A stretch of 64,000 bases of DNA, taken from positions 62,617,537 through 62,681,536 of the forward strand of contig OX345636.1 of NCBI GenBank assembly GCA_947044365.1, read 5' to 3'. The position numbers were made by a program, and so were the translations under genes. The notes below the pieces were generated by a model that worked only from the letters and a program-made list of their open reading frames with translations, made no database searches and was not told the origin of the DNA. This document shows positions 12,001 to 23,786 of the stretch, piece after piece. This DNA comes from Petrosia ficiformis. Taxonomy: Eukaryota; Porifera; Demospongiae; Haplosclerida; Petrosiidae. Each line of letters opens with the position of its first letter. Positions within the stretch are counted from its first letter, which is position 1.

Positions 12001-15000
12001 ATAATTAATAGAATTATATTGCAAGCTGTGTGTGCATCTGTGTGTGTGTGTGTTTGTGAGTACACATGTATGTAACTGATATATCTAGCTACATTTATAC
12101 ACATGTGTGTGAAAGGAGAAGGTTGTTGTATTTGACTATAAACTTTGTACCTCGTAAATGATTTGACAAGTGTGAAAATAATCACCAGTATAGAAAACAA
12201 AGGGAAAGATTATATATGCAACAGAATAGACACAGCAATGTATACTTTTACAGCAATAACACAAACTATTAGAATCAAAGGAACAAGATACATGAAAATT
12301 ACTACACATGATTACTACAAGTACATTGTTCTGTTAACAATAGCACCAATAGTAGTCAGGACTACTACAAACATAATATATATAACAAACAAGATGTAGT
12401 ATTCCATTGTATGTAAGCATGTGGGAACTAAGAGGATACAGAAACAAAATTGTATTCGTTAAGATGCTATCCATTTCATCATGTCATGAATTTGCATGAT
12501 GAAAATTCATTAGAAAGTAGAGAAAATAATTATACAAAACAATACAATACAATATACCTCATGTTATTATGTGAATACTGTAATGTAGCACACTAGTATT
12601 AGTATTATTATAATAATGGAGTATATATTACAATTTACCAAAGTTAACAGAAACATCAAAGAGCCGACAGGGTGTATATATGGCATATATCCCTGGTATG
12701 ACGTCATGCACATGCGCAGTCGATCTAGTCACCAAAAGTCTACAGAGAATGAAGGCTATGTCGACAAGTAAACACACAAAAGAAGCTGTCTTTGTCTCTT
12801 AAAAAAAGAACCAATAGATGGGCGTTTCTCCCAGGAACTATTCGCCCCATGGAAATCATATAATTATTCAGTAAACTATTTATATTATTATAAATTATTA
12901 TACACATACAAATATTATACTAGTGATATATTAAAGAACTCAACTGTTAATATTGGCACCTCATTACACGCTATATTTCATTAAACTTCCAAAGCCACAC
13001 CTACTTTAATTATATGTTTATACAATTATGATCACATGATTGTACTCAGCAAAAGCTAATATTTTATCTTTACTTACTGAAATATCCAAACACTAACAAC
13101 AAACAGGATAAAGTAGTATATATCAGATATATCACCTGATGTGGAAGAGGTTTATGTGGATTTGATCTAATCAAGGCTCATATGACTGGATGATATATCC
13201 ACATAAACCTTTGAAAACCAGTGCATGTAATATCTCACATATACAACATATACCCATGTCTTATATTATGTATAGTATGATTAGTAACTGAATTTTGGAT
13301 GAAGTGTATATGGAAAATACACATCTAACCACATCAAACATTTGCCATGGTAGCATAGCTTATATATATCTATAATTATCAACTACTATTTCAATATATG
13401 AGGTTTGGTATAATCCATTTAATAGTATAGAGAGAATACATGTGAAAAATTCTTTTTCATGAAAAATTTAATACATCCTATGTTCATATATACAGTTCTA
13501 TAATATACAATACACTACTAGATCTAGATATATATAACTTGTTTTATAAACACTATTATAATAATTAATATGAAATTTAGAAAAATAGAAGATCATTCAA
13601 ACAAGCAATATATCCTTGTAGTTTATATGATAATACACAATAATTATGTGATCATTCATTTAGTAATGTACAAGAATTAATAATTATTATTACTTATACA
13701 ATGGAAGCCATACTAATCAAAGGCACCGCGCACACAATATACAGCATAATAGGGAATTATTCATAATAACTAGGGAATACGAATATAACAGAGGAAGTTT
13801 GTTTCTTTCATCATGAAATAATAAAAACAGTGATTAAATGAGGAAAAGTGATTAAATGTGATTAAATGAGAAAACTTTTCAGTCTGCAAAGTTGAATTTT
13901 CCGCTCACTAACTGTCTGAATCTAGTTTATCCAACTTAATATTAACTTGTCCAATTGAACAATTGTTGATACCAATCGATGAGAAATCAAGAGTACGAGA
14001 AGAGCTTGTAGAGTGGCTATCTCTCACACAACCCATCATAACAATGCTAACTTCTTTATGTTGCTTTGTTGAAATTCTTTCGTATGATCTAAGAGCATCC
14101 AATGACTTGTGACCGGTAACAGTTTGAATTACACGTTCTGGTATCTCATTCTGGAAAAGCATCGTGGCCCCTGTTGCTCGCATGCTGTGATTCGTTTTAC
14201 CGTCAATCACGGCATCACAACACACTTCCTTAACCATGTTGGACAAGGTGTTCTAACCAATTGGAGTTTTTTCATACCAAGCCTGGTCATTATCACTAGG
14301 AGCTTTCTGTTTTGCTTTAAGAAACAATACAACTTCCTTAAATACATACTCAGGCAATTTTGAAAAATACAAATCTAGCAGAAATACAAGGCATTTTGCA
14401 TTGTTCTCAGGCACTGCTGGACATGGAACTTCTTTGTTACGTAATCGTAAATCACAAGCACGGCCAGCATGATTTTAAGATCCATGCTCAATGTACGTAA
14501 AACAGTCAGGATGATGTGTCCTTTTAATTTGGGAAGGCCCCAGCTTTCGCATTTCCTAGCCTCCCCTAAAACAAAATCTTTTGCCAACGTAATAAAACAC
14601 AGCACGCTGGAGATTCTTTGGATTGTCAATAGAGAAAACACCTGAAGTCCAAAGCTTCTCTTCCTCCTCATCGGTTACAACAGATGGGTGCCAAATTGAA
14701 TCACAGGCTCCATGAACTGGCCAAAAAGAAGGATTCCAACGATCCATAAACTTTAGTGCCATATAATTGTGGTCTAACATGTGCCGTTGAAGCCCTGCCA
14801 AGAGCTGGTGTATACTCCTTGGAAGATAGAACTACCCGTCCTGACACCGTACCTCGTTGATGAATCTTGGCGGCCAGTAGTTCAATTCATCTTCTTTCGC
14901 CTCTTCAAATAGATTTGCTGGACAAACCTTTTCACTGGATGTTGAATTCCTAGTCGCTCTCCACTCACTGAACACTCCTACGGCCCAGGAAGTACTTTTT

Positions 15001-18000
15001 TTGGTATTCTCAGGAACATAGCCTTTTTTCATCACTTCAATAGCTCAATCGTCAGAAAATGGAACCAAACCTTCTAGGGAGCGTATTTCTTTGCTTCTTA
15101 GGCTTCGGAGGTCGAAAGTCTTCATCATCCACGTTATCAACGTTCTGGTTATTCTCTCTATCCATACCACTTAGCTAGGAAGTAGGAATAATGACGTCTG
15201 AATTACTATAGAAACATTTCTGACTCTAATGGTAACCATGGTAATTTGCGCATGTGAAGTATGGCTTCCGATCTATAAGCCAGTTATAACACCCCTTCCA
15301 CGTGCCTTATCGATACACACTCAATGATATTCATTAATCCCTCGGGCTACGCCATCGGGATTATAAATATCATTTCGTGTGTATACGTGATAATACCCTG
15401 GAAGGGCTGTTATAACTATTACATAATCATGTAAATTATGATTATATAGTCACAATAATGTACAACATATTCAAAATATGGAAATATGATAACAACTGAA
15501 ATATATAATAACAAACAAGCAATCAATATCTCAAGTACAATGATGTGCAGTCATCATAAAACATTTCCATTATGTGTCACTTTTCTACTAGTATATATTA
15601 ATATATATTGTGTATGTTTCTTTACATTTACTATAGATACAGTTTATATATTATAAACTATATACTATGTTATTATGAATCAATTAATAAATATATATTG
15701 AATAAGTAAACAATATCTATCAAATATCTAGTCACTAGATTAACAATGGTGAGTAACTATCAACACAGTAATTTAAATTGAATTCTCTTTTCATGTAATG
15801 AATTTATAATTGTGAAATAAATTGAATTCTCTTATGAAAACATAACATTTTCATAATCACAAAAAATACAGAATATAAATTTTTATTAGTGAAAGTGTTA
15901 TGATATAATTTAGTTATACATTTCATATTTAGTTGTCATATTATAGTTAATATGTAAAGTATTGAATATATCAATTATTACTAAATACAATACAACTTTT
16001 GATATTCTTACAGGTCTAGTTATATTACACTTAGTACACTCACTAATGAATATGATAAAAGTTATTGTTGCTGTTGTAGTTTATTGATAACAGTATTATA
16101 CATAGTAATTATTATGAACACAAATTCAATCAACATACTAGTTATAATATAATGTACTTATAAACTATAGCAGGAGAGATGTAATTCAGGAACTGTCTCT
16201 AAAATAGACTAGCAAAAATTATAATAAACAATAATGGTTCACAATACATTAATGTATTATAATTATAATTATATAAATTACAGGGATGGATCAAGTGTGT
16301 ACTGTGATACATTTACACCTCCTTCTCTACATATTAATGAGGTTCATAGCTACTTAAAGGCATACATTCCAATTTTTTGCCACTATAACAACTGTTACTA
16401 ACATCTGAAAGGTGTACCTAATCATGACACTCATCAAACATTATTTTGTGTATAAATAAGTGTATATATAATGCATAATACACATATGTATTGATATAAT
16501 TTATGAATAATTACAAATGAGATATAATTTTCATCACAACCAAACACATTATTTTTCATCACAGTTTGAGTGACTCTTGATCCTCATATGAAATCATTTA
16601 CTATAATTATTGATATTCATTTACATCAAAAATAACTTATTGTTCAAATATTGGAAAGTCTTCCTAAGAATATTCTCAACTAATTTCTAGTACCAAATGA
16701 TTTACAACATATTCACAGAAAAGTAGAGTCTAAACAATTCTTTGATGACTAGAATGCATATGATGGGAATAATTATAGTTACACATTTTAACACTGCATT
16801 ATTCCACATAATGGTATTAGTAGTTTTTGTATAACAGTAACACAGTACTCTCATCATCATTAAAGACAAAACAAAATGGATTTTATCACATGAGGAATGA
16901 AAACACATATTTCCCTTTTCAGCTCTCTGTCTACTATATAGTATTCAGGAATGTTAGAATGATAATTGATTTATTAGTTGTAGCAGGAATGACTTTACAT
17001 AACAAAACTTCATTAATATTATGTCACTAGACACTTTATGGTATTTATCCTGAAATGCTGAAATGAATAGAAAATTTCACTTTTCGAATAGTTCCTATCT
17101 TAACGAATCAAACTATTGAATAATTTATTAATTATTTGGAGTACATGGCTTACAATGAGTCTTCTTCTTATCTCCAATAATCTCTATCTCAAAGTGATTT
17201 TAAACAGCACTACTTAATGCTGTTGATTGAATCACTTGAACCATAACAATAAAGAAGTGTGAGAACAAACAAACTTCACAGTTCACTATAAGATTTGTAG
17301 TCACATGGTGTGTGTGTGGCTTGCAACAATGGGGGACATGGCTTATACCATCGAATATTGGAATATGTGCTTTTTAAATGAAAATTAATATTACACTATT
17401 CATTTCACCACTAATTTATGCAATACTAAATTTATTCTGACCAATCAAATCACAGAATTCAAATGATGTAACAATTCAGATTTTATACCATGAAAGGAAA
17501 TATAACCAACCAATCAGATCCATTTACAAAGCCAAAGTTCTGCAACACTATTGCTAAACAATAACGTTTTGTGCTAGTGATCTGAAACTGAGAGTTAGAA
17601 TTCATATTGTTTTAGCATGGTGAATACTTACTCCCTATAGTTATCATATTATTTATGATAGCATATATTTTCTAGCATGATTTGAAGAGTAAACATATTT
17701 GATTTATTTGAACATCCGGAGTTACTATACATTTGACTGGTCAGAATAGAGTGAATATTGTATAAGTTACATATCTACCTCCTGTCAGAGATCTGAGACC
17801 TCTTATATATCTCAGGAAAGAACCGTGCTTTTGTGAAGTGTCCAGATTTTGTCAGCTTCACTCAAGCACTGTACATGATATAACAGGTCTTACATCTCTG
17901 TCAGAAGGAATATATCATATGTATATTATAAGTAGTGATATATGAATAATGAAACACAATACTAACCTCATCCACTTGATTGATGTTTGCTCCTTTTGAT

Positions 18001-21000
18001 AGTAGGAAGTTGCAGACATCAGTATTTCCCTGCAATGCACTAATGTGCAGAAATAAGCGCCCACACTGCATAAGGTAATAGAATATCATATAAACACAAA
18101 TGAATCTATAAGATATACGATTAATAATTCACATAATTTATTAGTAAAAGGAAAACATATAATAATTTCATACGCTAATTTTACAAACATAAAAATATAA
18201 AACTTTATAAATATTTAAAATATTTCTAAGAAAACAAACAAATGTATAACATGATCCATAAATGTAATAACATGTGAGCGAAACTTAATAACACATACAA
18301 ACATGACATGTTATCCTGAGAAAAATGAACTTTTTCATGTTTTGTGTAGGATCCTATCAAGTTTCTGTAGTGTTTCCTTATTAGTATTATAATAATAGAG
18401 GATATATTACAAAAGCTCCTCTTATTACATGTTTAATTGAATATCATATAGTAAATCTATTATTCAGTAAACTTATAATTTATATATTATAAATTATTAC
18501 ACACATTCAGTTATCATACAAATATATACTACAACAAAGTCATATTTTATTCAAAGTTCAATATCACTACCACTTTAATATTAAGTATGAAATACATGTT
18601 ATATGGGAATATCTCTTTTGTATTTTCTTATTCTAGTAAAGTTAAATACAAGCTCAAATGAGAATATGAATAAGTTATTATAAAGTACTATTTTAGTTTA
18701 TGAGGCTGACTATAATACATTTAGTAGTAATGATACAACACATGTGAACATTTGAGTTTGCTAAAGAATATTTAAATATAATTATGATCCTATATCTCAT
18801 CTCTACAGTTCTATAGTATATAATACACTACTAGACCTATAACTATATAACTAGTTTTATAATAATGATATGTAATTAATAAAAGATTACTCAAACAAGT
18901 ATAATTATATATTATATTAGTTTGTGTGATTATACATAGTAACAGGTATGCATTCATTCAATTAGTAATGTACAAGAATTAATAATTATTATAATTATAA
19001 TCATGTAAATTATTATTATTCACACTAAACTACAACATATTCATAATATGTAAATATGATACAATTAAAATAGGAAACAACAAATAATCAATCAATATAT
19101 CACATACAATGATGTAACATTAGTCACCATAATTTGTTTCTTTATATTTAACACTATCACATGTCTTCTAGTCACACTTCAATATCAGTGTATGTTACTG
19201 TACATTTGACACACTTCATTTTACATATGTATCATTATATCATGAATAAATTAACAAATCTCTATTGAATAAGTAAACAATATCTAATGAATATCTAGTC
19301 ATTTCACTAATAGTATATCACTACACAATTTTGTTCTCACTCAAGCATGATATTATTGTCTTCTGTGGTTTGTATAAGTATTATACTACATTTAATATTT
19401 TGAATGTGTAATATACCATCCTTATATGACCATTTTGTTTGTAGAATATAATAAGTACATAATGAAACAACTGATATATGTACAGTGGATTCATATACTT
19501 AAAACATGTTATATTATTTATATTCAATACATATAGTAATAATAACACACCTACATTGATAACAATGGGAATTCATTGATACTTTTTCTAACACAAATCA
19601 TCTTCCTACAGACATTCCACACATACATTTATCCGATTACAGAAGGATTATAATATAGTCTAGTATAACTACACCATTCATTTGGAGGAAGAAGAGCCAT
19701 TCATTTGAAGAAGTAAGAGTGTGATGAACAATTAGGTCACATATTTATATTCATGATTTTAACTGCTGCATACATCTACATGATGGCTATTATCAGTATT
19801 ATTAGATCATCAATGATAATAGTGCTCAATGTCTTGTATGTGTGAATTGAGATACAAATCAAGAGATTTTATCTTGGAAAGTTATTAAATACATTCTTCT
19901 GTATAATCAACAGCTTATCCATTTGTTAAGCATACGCTACATTCAGAAATGTCATGAATGCTAATCATACCATACAAACTATTAGTAACACATGATTAAC
20001 ATAAATCTGCTAATATGTATTTCACTAGATATTACATCCTACAAATAAAACTTTTAACTTTACCACACTAGTAATGAACAGAAAGCCTCAGACATTAATA
20101 GATGTATGAATATAAACATGTATAACACTTTATAATAATTATTATTTTTGGGTTTTGCACAATTTAGTTTATATAAAATATTTCTACTTAAAATTACATT
20201 TTCTATATATAAATGATCCTATGACTCTTAATTAAATTATATTTGAAATAACCACATGACAAATGGAATTTATAAATTAATTTCTTTTAGAAAACTGCTC
20301 ATAACTAAATTTTTTTAAATTATAGAATGTGACCCAATTTGAGTAAACTGCTTTTGTGCAACATAATAATTGTGAACACATTAACTATTAGATTCAGCCT
20401 TTTTATATCACAAGCAAACTAAATAATATATTTAAGATGATCATTAACTGATTTTCAAATATGCCACATTTTATGGGATCCCTATGCAACAGGAACAAAT
20501 ATAAGTGCTTCAATGTATGCATTTGTTCTAAATTACTAGAAGCCACAAGTGTTGTTTTTCCAATTTGGGCCAAAAATCATTGTCATTACAACATCACAGG
20601 TGATACCTTACTACTTTTTAATAAATGTGAATATGAAAGGAAACTTACTTGTAGATCATTCATCCAGGAAACATCTATTTTGTTGCTAGCAAATACTTCA
20701 TTCAGGTACTCTATATTGCCAAACATAGATGCCTGCCACACACTGGTGTGCTGTAGTGCATAAAAAAGACAAAATAAAAATATAAATAAGATCTCCTTAC
20801 TAATAATCTGATTTCTCATTATCAGGAGATATTATTAATAATCATGTTTTGGTGATGAAAACACAAAAAAATTAAATTTTATTATCTATAAGTTATAATG
20901 ATTATTAGTCCAGTGTTAGCCCCAGGTGTACATCCCTGGGTGTATGGTGTTAATTATTGATAATTACTCATCAGAGAGTTCTAAATAGAAACAATGTCAG

Positions 21001-22716
21001 ACTCCAGCTAAAGAAAATTGAATGTCCAGTGAGCGTGAAGGTTCCTTGTTTGCTTCTTCATTTTGGGGATAAGTCACCAACTTCCCTGTCACAATTATCA
21101 TTTGAATTTAGGCTCCATTCTGACACTGAGTGCATTGAGATGAAAACATGTTTGGTCTGTATTAGTATTTAATTACCAGTATGTGAAAATTTGTAATTAC
21201 AACAACAAGATATAGACGAACACATTAGGAGAATAAGGCATCTGTGGATACCTAGATGTCTTTACGGTAATCATTCATTATCACATTAATACTGGTATAT
21301 ATCATTACAGGTCATAATCATAATAATTATAAGAATATAAGGTATTATTGAATTGTTGAGAATGAAATTACATTGTAATTCATGACTATTGAGACCATGT
21401 TGAGATATTATCATTAATTATTATTATTAGTATCCCTTGTCATACTGAAGCATATCCTATTTGTAGAAGTTGCACTTCCTAATCAATAATGAATTAGCTG
21501 CCATAATCCATATATTAATATAATGTATCATTCCTATAACTACCAAATCATAGACTAGTGTATATACCAAGTCCCTATCCTTTACTTGAGAGAAGGTAAC
21601 AACTAAATCATTTATTAACAATATAATTATGTGTATACAGGATGTTTAGATAATCTGCCAAATAACTTTCAAATTTAAAATACTCAGGAGTCAGACTGGA
21701 AAGAAGGGCTTTTTTTTAAAAAAAACAGTTGGAATTATCAGTTGTATGAATACAGTATTTATAGCTTTATTTATTCAACTTAAAACATGTGAATAACATG
21801 TTCTGAAAAATTTAGTTGAAGGTATACCAAAAATTCAAAGAACTGGTCAATAACTACATATCAGATCCTCTCTCTAGTTAAGAGGGGAAGAGTTGAATAT
21901 GTAAGACTAATCCAAACAGTGAATACTATACACTATACATAATAATTATAATATTAGTATTGTGATTAGTGTAACTTGTAAACTACAGGTGAACTGTTAT
22001 TTTATAATGGGTGTATTTATTGTTTAGTAATTCTTGTGTTTCATAAAATTTGTAAGTGGTACTACTAACACAATATTACTAAGACTTCATTTAATACATC
22101 ACCATCTAGCACTTTTACAATAGAATCTTCATCAATATCAAGAATGGGAAACAGCAGATATTAAAACTGATAGTGTAAGTCATCAATTATCAATAAGCAT
22201 CAATTATCAATAATATAATGTTAAGATTACAATTAGGTGATTACCAAAACTATAATAATTATTATACAAGAGACAATTGAACAGCTTCTATGGTGATGAT
22301 AATGGAACATTGTCAAACATACCATGTATTGATATACAATAATGAAATTAGTATGTTCCTAAGATTATTTCAAATGTTACAACACTTATGTGTGATAATT
22401 GGTCACTTAAAGTACACCAAAAGTAATCACAAATATTCTGAAACAAAAGTCCACACAAAGGTCTTCAAGCTCTATCTACTATATTTCATTATTGTGTTTA
22501 TTCAAGGACTATACATTTGTAAGTAGTCAGTAGCCATCATAAAAATAACAATGATTTCAAAGTACATAACATGTATGATAATAACAAGCAACAGTATCAA
22601 GTGTTGTGGTGTATATAAATACTTACCAGAGCATATATTGGGTCTGAAGATTGTGAGATAATGTCATTCACTTCCTTTATATTCCTGTTCTGATGTGCAT
22701 AACGGAGACTGCCATC
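4013..22716 (-). CDS. Ankyrin-repeat protein gene, seven recognised exons
   Basis: Seven short minus-strand exons have consensus acceptors and donors and compatible phases: 22627-22716, 20649-20750, 17967-18065, 5999-6097, 5323-5397, 4684-4729 and 4013-4057. The first five encode ankyrin-type repeats, about 33 residues each and phase 0 at both ends, so one repeat per exon. The last two encode a charged tail after the repeats and keep phase 1 between them. Ankyrin repeats form stacked helix pairs that bind partner proteins; the partner is unknown. Neither the start nor the final exon was found. Exons could be missing in the 12-kb intron between 17967 and 6097, which holds a dead Crypton-type element. 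Repeat assignment is firm; treating all exons as one gene is inference from strand, order and phase. Confidence 0.7.
4254..4382. mobile_element. Right-end fragment of a piggyBac-like MITE
   Basis: This matches the last 130 bases of the intact MITE at 29281-29879, including the 20-bp palindrome ATGTCACATATATGTGACAT (4349-4368), and ends GGG followed by TTAA (4383-4386). The left part of the element is missing. Confidence 0.7.
4684..4729 (-). CDS. Ankyrin gene small downstream exon
   Basis: A 46-base exon between acceptor CTTTTAG and donor GTAAAA encodes SSQQEHMKVKPSVVR plus one base. It joins in frame to the next exon (phase 1). The sequence is charged and shows no recognisable domain. Confidence 0.5.
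5323..5397 (-). CDS. Ankyrin gene exon (terminal half repeat)
   Basis: The acceptor is TTTTACAG and the donor GTATGT. Twenty-five phase-0 codons begin NGDTPIDKAKMGNSPTCIHI and end LQTAM. The NGDTP motif continues the preceding repeat; the shortened second helix suggests the end of the repeat stack. Confidence 0.8.
5999..6097 (-). CDS. Ankyrin gene exon (repeat 4 seen)
   Basis: The acceptor is ATCATAG and the donor GTTAGT. Thirty-three phase-0 codons start YGDTPIHLAAFFIHEDVLNV and continue LIESGANLYIKNN, the full GDTPIHLAA....V...LI..GAN consensus. Confidence 0.9.
6626..6648. repeat. TG microsatellite
   Basis: Uninterrupted TG dinucleotide run; similar runs lie at 7104-7135 and 7924-7947 inside the SINE-like units. 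Confidence 0.9.
6795..8345. repeat. Mosaic of SINE-like repeats
   Basis: Several units recur in this intron. The unit at 7080-7312 recurs at 7901-8130 (TG tract, then ACAGGCGGCCCTACGGG and GGAGGTAACTTCTCCTCTG). A unit with AGGCATAATAGGTCTCTC occurs near 6825 and 7355. A third unit containing CATCAGGGGAG and AATCTCCCAAC occurs at about 8195-8345, in part at 7037, and again at 45530-45665. Length and dispersion suggest SINEs. A weak B-box-like stretch (GTTTCGGTTCC) is present at 8250, but polymerase III origin is unproven. Confidence 0.6.
8819..9120. repeat. TTTA and TG microsatellite cluster
   Basis: A TTTA tetranucleotide tract (8819-8919) is followed by a long TG tract (8945-9040) that grades into a degenerate TG/TA mixture to about 9120. 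Long frames on either strand here are artefacts of the repeat. Confidence 0.95.
9160..9516. mobile_element. Foldback element with 8-bp TSD and GC-rich core
   Basis: TAGGTATT flanks the element (9152-9159 and 9517-9524). The ends are inverted (GGGAAGGAGAAAAA and TTTTTCTCCTTCCC). The inside holds a second, nearly perfect palindrome (about 9248-9363) carrying GATTGTTAGGGTTATCATCC on one arm and its complement on the other. A GGGGG/CCCCC block lies at 9362-9384. It encodes nothing; the superfamily is uncertain, and the 8-bp duplication suits hAT. Confidence 0.75.
9745..9900 (-). repeat. Possible tRNA-derived SINE remnant
   Basis: The reverse strand contains GGGTTCAATTC, close to a polymerase III B box, downstream of a loose A-box-like TAGTACCTGATTGG. 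A related string (TTGGTTCAATCTC) sits inside the MITE at 10625. No cloverleaf could be folded, so this is not called a tRNA. Confidence 0.2.
10625..10742. mobile_element. Short palindromic MITE with TA target
   Basis: The inverted ends TGATATGGAGG and CCTCCATATCA are flanked by TA. The arms extend through ATTATAAACAAAGGAAA and its complement. A 118-bp palindrome at a TA site fits a Tc1/mariner-derived MITE. Confidence 0.6.
10925..11690. mobile_element. Unclassified interspersed element with CAGACACA tail
   Basis: An abrupt rise in GC and CpG marks the edges (ACGAGCGCCATCGGGACGGG at the left, CCTACGCTACGCGGCAAGGG at the right). The right end is preceded by tandem CAGACACA units. The same arrangement of CAGA tandems followed by a CpG-rich tip occurs at 55355-55425. 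No coding frame was found. Confidence 0.4.
12680..12765 (+). promoter_or_regulatory. Promoter-like cluster (CRE and NRF1-like sites)
   Basis: A perfect CREB/ATF palindrome TGACGTCA sits beside CACATGCGCAGT, an NRF1-like half site, in otherwise AT-rich DNA. On the plus strand an ATG follows at 12751 but its frame closes after 17 codons. It may be the promoter of an unrecognised transcript or part of a mobile element; the family of sites is known in animals, the function here is inference. Confidence 0.3.
13147..13210. repeat. Small inverted repeat
   Basis: AGGTTTATGTGGAT and ATCCACATAAACCT face each other across about 36 bases, giving a 14-bp perfect stem. It is probably a remnant of a MITE. 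Confidence 0.6.
13908..15165 (-). pseudogene. Crypton-type tyrosine recombinase (DUF3504-like), decayed
   Basis: A minus-strand reading frame of about 410 codons runs from an ATG at 15165 with an acidic/basic N-terminus (MDRENNQNVDNVDDEDF...). After a one-base shift near 15055 it enters the DUF3504-type core-binding domain (TKKSTSWAVGVFSEWRATRN) and then the catalytic domain. The tyrosine-recombinase residues are visible: Arg in RFCFRGG, His-X-X-Arg in NHSMRATG (about 14180-14190), His in GHKSLD and the nucleophile Tyr in RSYERIS (14082-14084). The frame is broken by five stops (15045-15047, 14832-14834, 14556-14558, 14475-14477, 14253-14255) but no further frameshift. Active relatives cut and rejoin DNA to move Crypton elements. 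Human QRICH1, ZMYM2-4 and KCTD1 carry domesticated versions of this domain. It lies in an intron of the ankyrin gene, same strand. Confidence 0.85.
15283..15416. repeat. GC-tipped long palindrome 1
   Basis: GTTATAAC at both ends opens a 134-bp imperfect inverted repeat whose arms share CCTTCCA, TACACAC, AATGATATT and AATCCC. The loop is CTCGGGCTACGCCATCGGG. It sits about 120 bases upstream of the Crypton-type frame and may mark that element's end or be an independent foldback MITE. Confidence 0.75.
15420..17960. other. AT-rich intron, nothing recognised
   Basis: No domain, exon pair or repeat structure was recognised. Short frames on both strands are of the length expected by chance for about 70 % AT DNA. 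The lack of one of the expected ankyrin exons here may be real or a limit of reading by eye. Confidence 0.5.
17967..18065 (-). CDS. Ankyrin gene exon (repeat 3 seen)
   Basis: The acceptor is TATGCAG and the donor GTTAGT. Exactly 33 phase-0 codons: CGRLFLHISALQGNTDVCNF followed by LLSKGANINQVDE. The G.T.LH.A...GN.DV...LL..GA.IN...  consensus is clear, making this the strongest repeat here. Confidence 0.85.
18070..20640. other. AT-rich intron, nothing recognised
   Basis: The sequence is simple and AT-rich, without recognisable coding, element ends or RNA genes. Confidence 0.5.
20649..20750 (-). CDS. Ankyrin gene exon (repeat 2 seen)
   Basis: The acceptor is CTACAG and the donor GTAAGT. Thirty-four phase-0 codons begin HTSVWQASMFGNIEYLNEVF, with the alanine/small residue, GN turn and hydrophobic helix positions of an ankyrin repeat. 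Confidence 0.7.
20760..22620. other. AT-rich intron, one weak coding-like patch
   Basis: At about 22070-22140 the minus strand stays open with LDIDEDSIVKVLDGDVLNEV, an acidic stretch lacking clear splice sites. The rest shows nothing recognisable. Confidence 0.3.
22627..22716 (-). CDS. Ankyrin gene exon (repeat 1 seen)
   Basis: The acceptor CTATAG precedes GATGGCAGTCTCCG and the donor reads GTAAGT. Thirty codons in phase 0 encode DGSLRYAHQNRNIKEVNDII and ten further residues, matching the G.L..A...GN...V..LI ankyrin pattern in weakened form. Confidence 0.65.
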
Positions 22717-23786
22717 CTATAGTATAAATCATAAACAATATAAAGCACTTGCATTTACAAACTTATTTGGTAGACACCTTATCATAATTAAAATTACAAA
22801 TTATGATTAAGTAATTAAGAAAATTATACATTATATTAACTTGAATATAAAATTGTTATTACACTTGTATCTATTAATATTCATTATTGATTATGTAATA
22901 TGTTAGATTAGAATCATCAAATAATAAAAAGGTTATGATATATAAATAATCTGTTATGAGTAAAATGACATGATTAATAAAATCGTTAAGTCAATTTATA
23001 ATTCCAATAATTATTATGTCTCTCATAAAATGCTAATAAATGCTATCAATAATCATTCACACACATGAACAGTATATGATGTATCAAATATATAATAGAA
23101 ATCATACAATATAAGGAATATATCAATTATTGTATTTCCACTTATTATCACAAAATTTGTATTATGAGACACAAATCCTCAAATTTTTGAATCATTATTT
23201 GTTTCGTATACATATCAAGACATATATTACTAGTAAAGTTTTAATGATATACTAATAATACACATTTCAAATTATGTAATTTCATGTGTATAATCTAAAT
23301 GGATAGTGGTTGAGTATAGTGGGCATTTAACACAAGTATTTGAGTATTTTTCTCTACAAATGCCTTTTATAAACATACATGTAGTAATATTTGTATCATT
23401 ATTATAATACACTAATATGAATGATATAATATATTGATATGTTAGTATCTAGAGGATGATAAAATAGTAGATCAATGAACTAGTAGTTTGATGTATTGTA
23501 ATAATACATTTGGTAATAGTTAAGTACATGTTCATTTTTATATATATAGCATTCCCAGTATTAGGATATCAACTTATGATAATTAATATGGTTAGTGAAA
23601 TGATACAAAACTCTAAGACTGCATTAAAACACTATAATAGTTTGTTGTTAGTATATCACTTCCTAATACAGCTATATAGTTGGGGATAAATAATGTCTGA
23701 CCAATCTATACTGGGTTATGTAGTACCATTTTTAAATAATCTATATAGGATATATCAGAGAGTACGGTAGTACTCTCTATGTAGGG

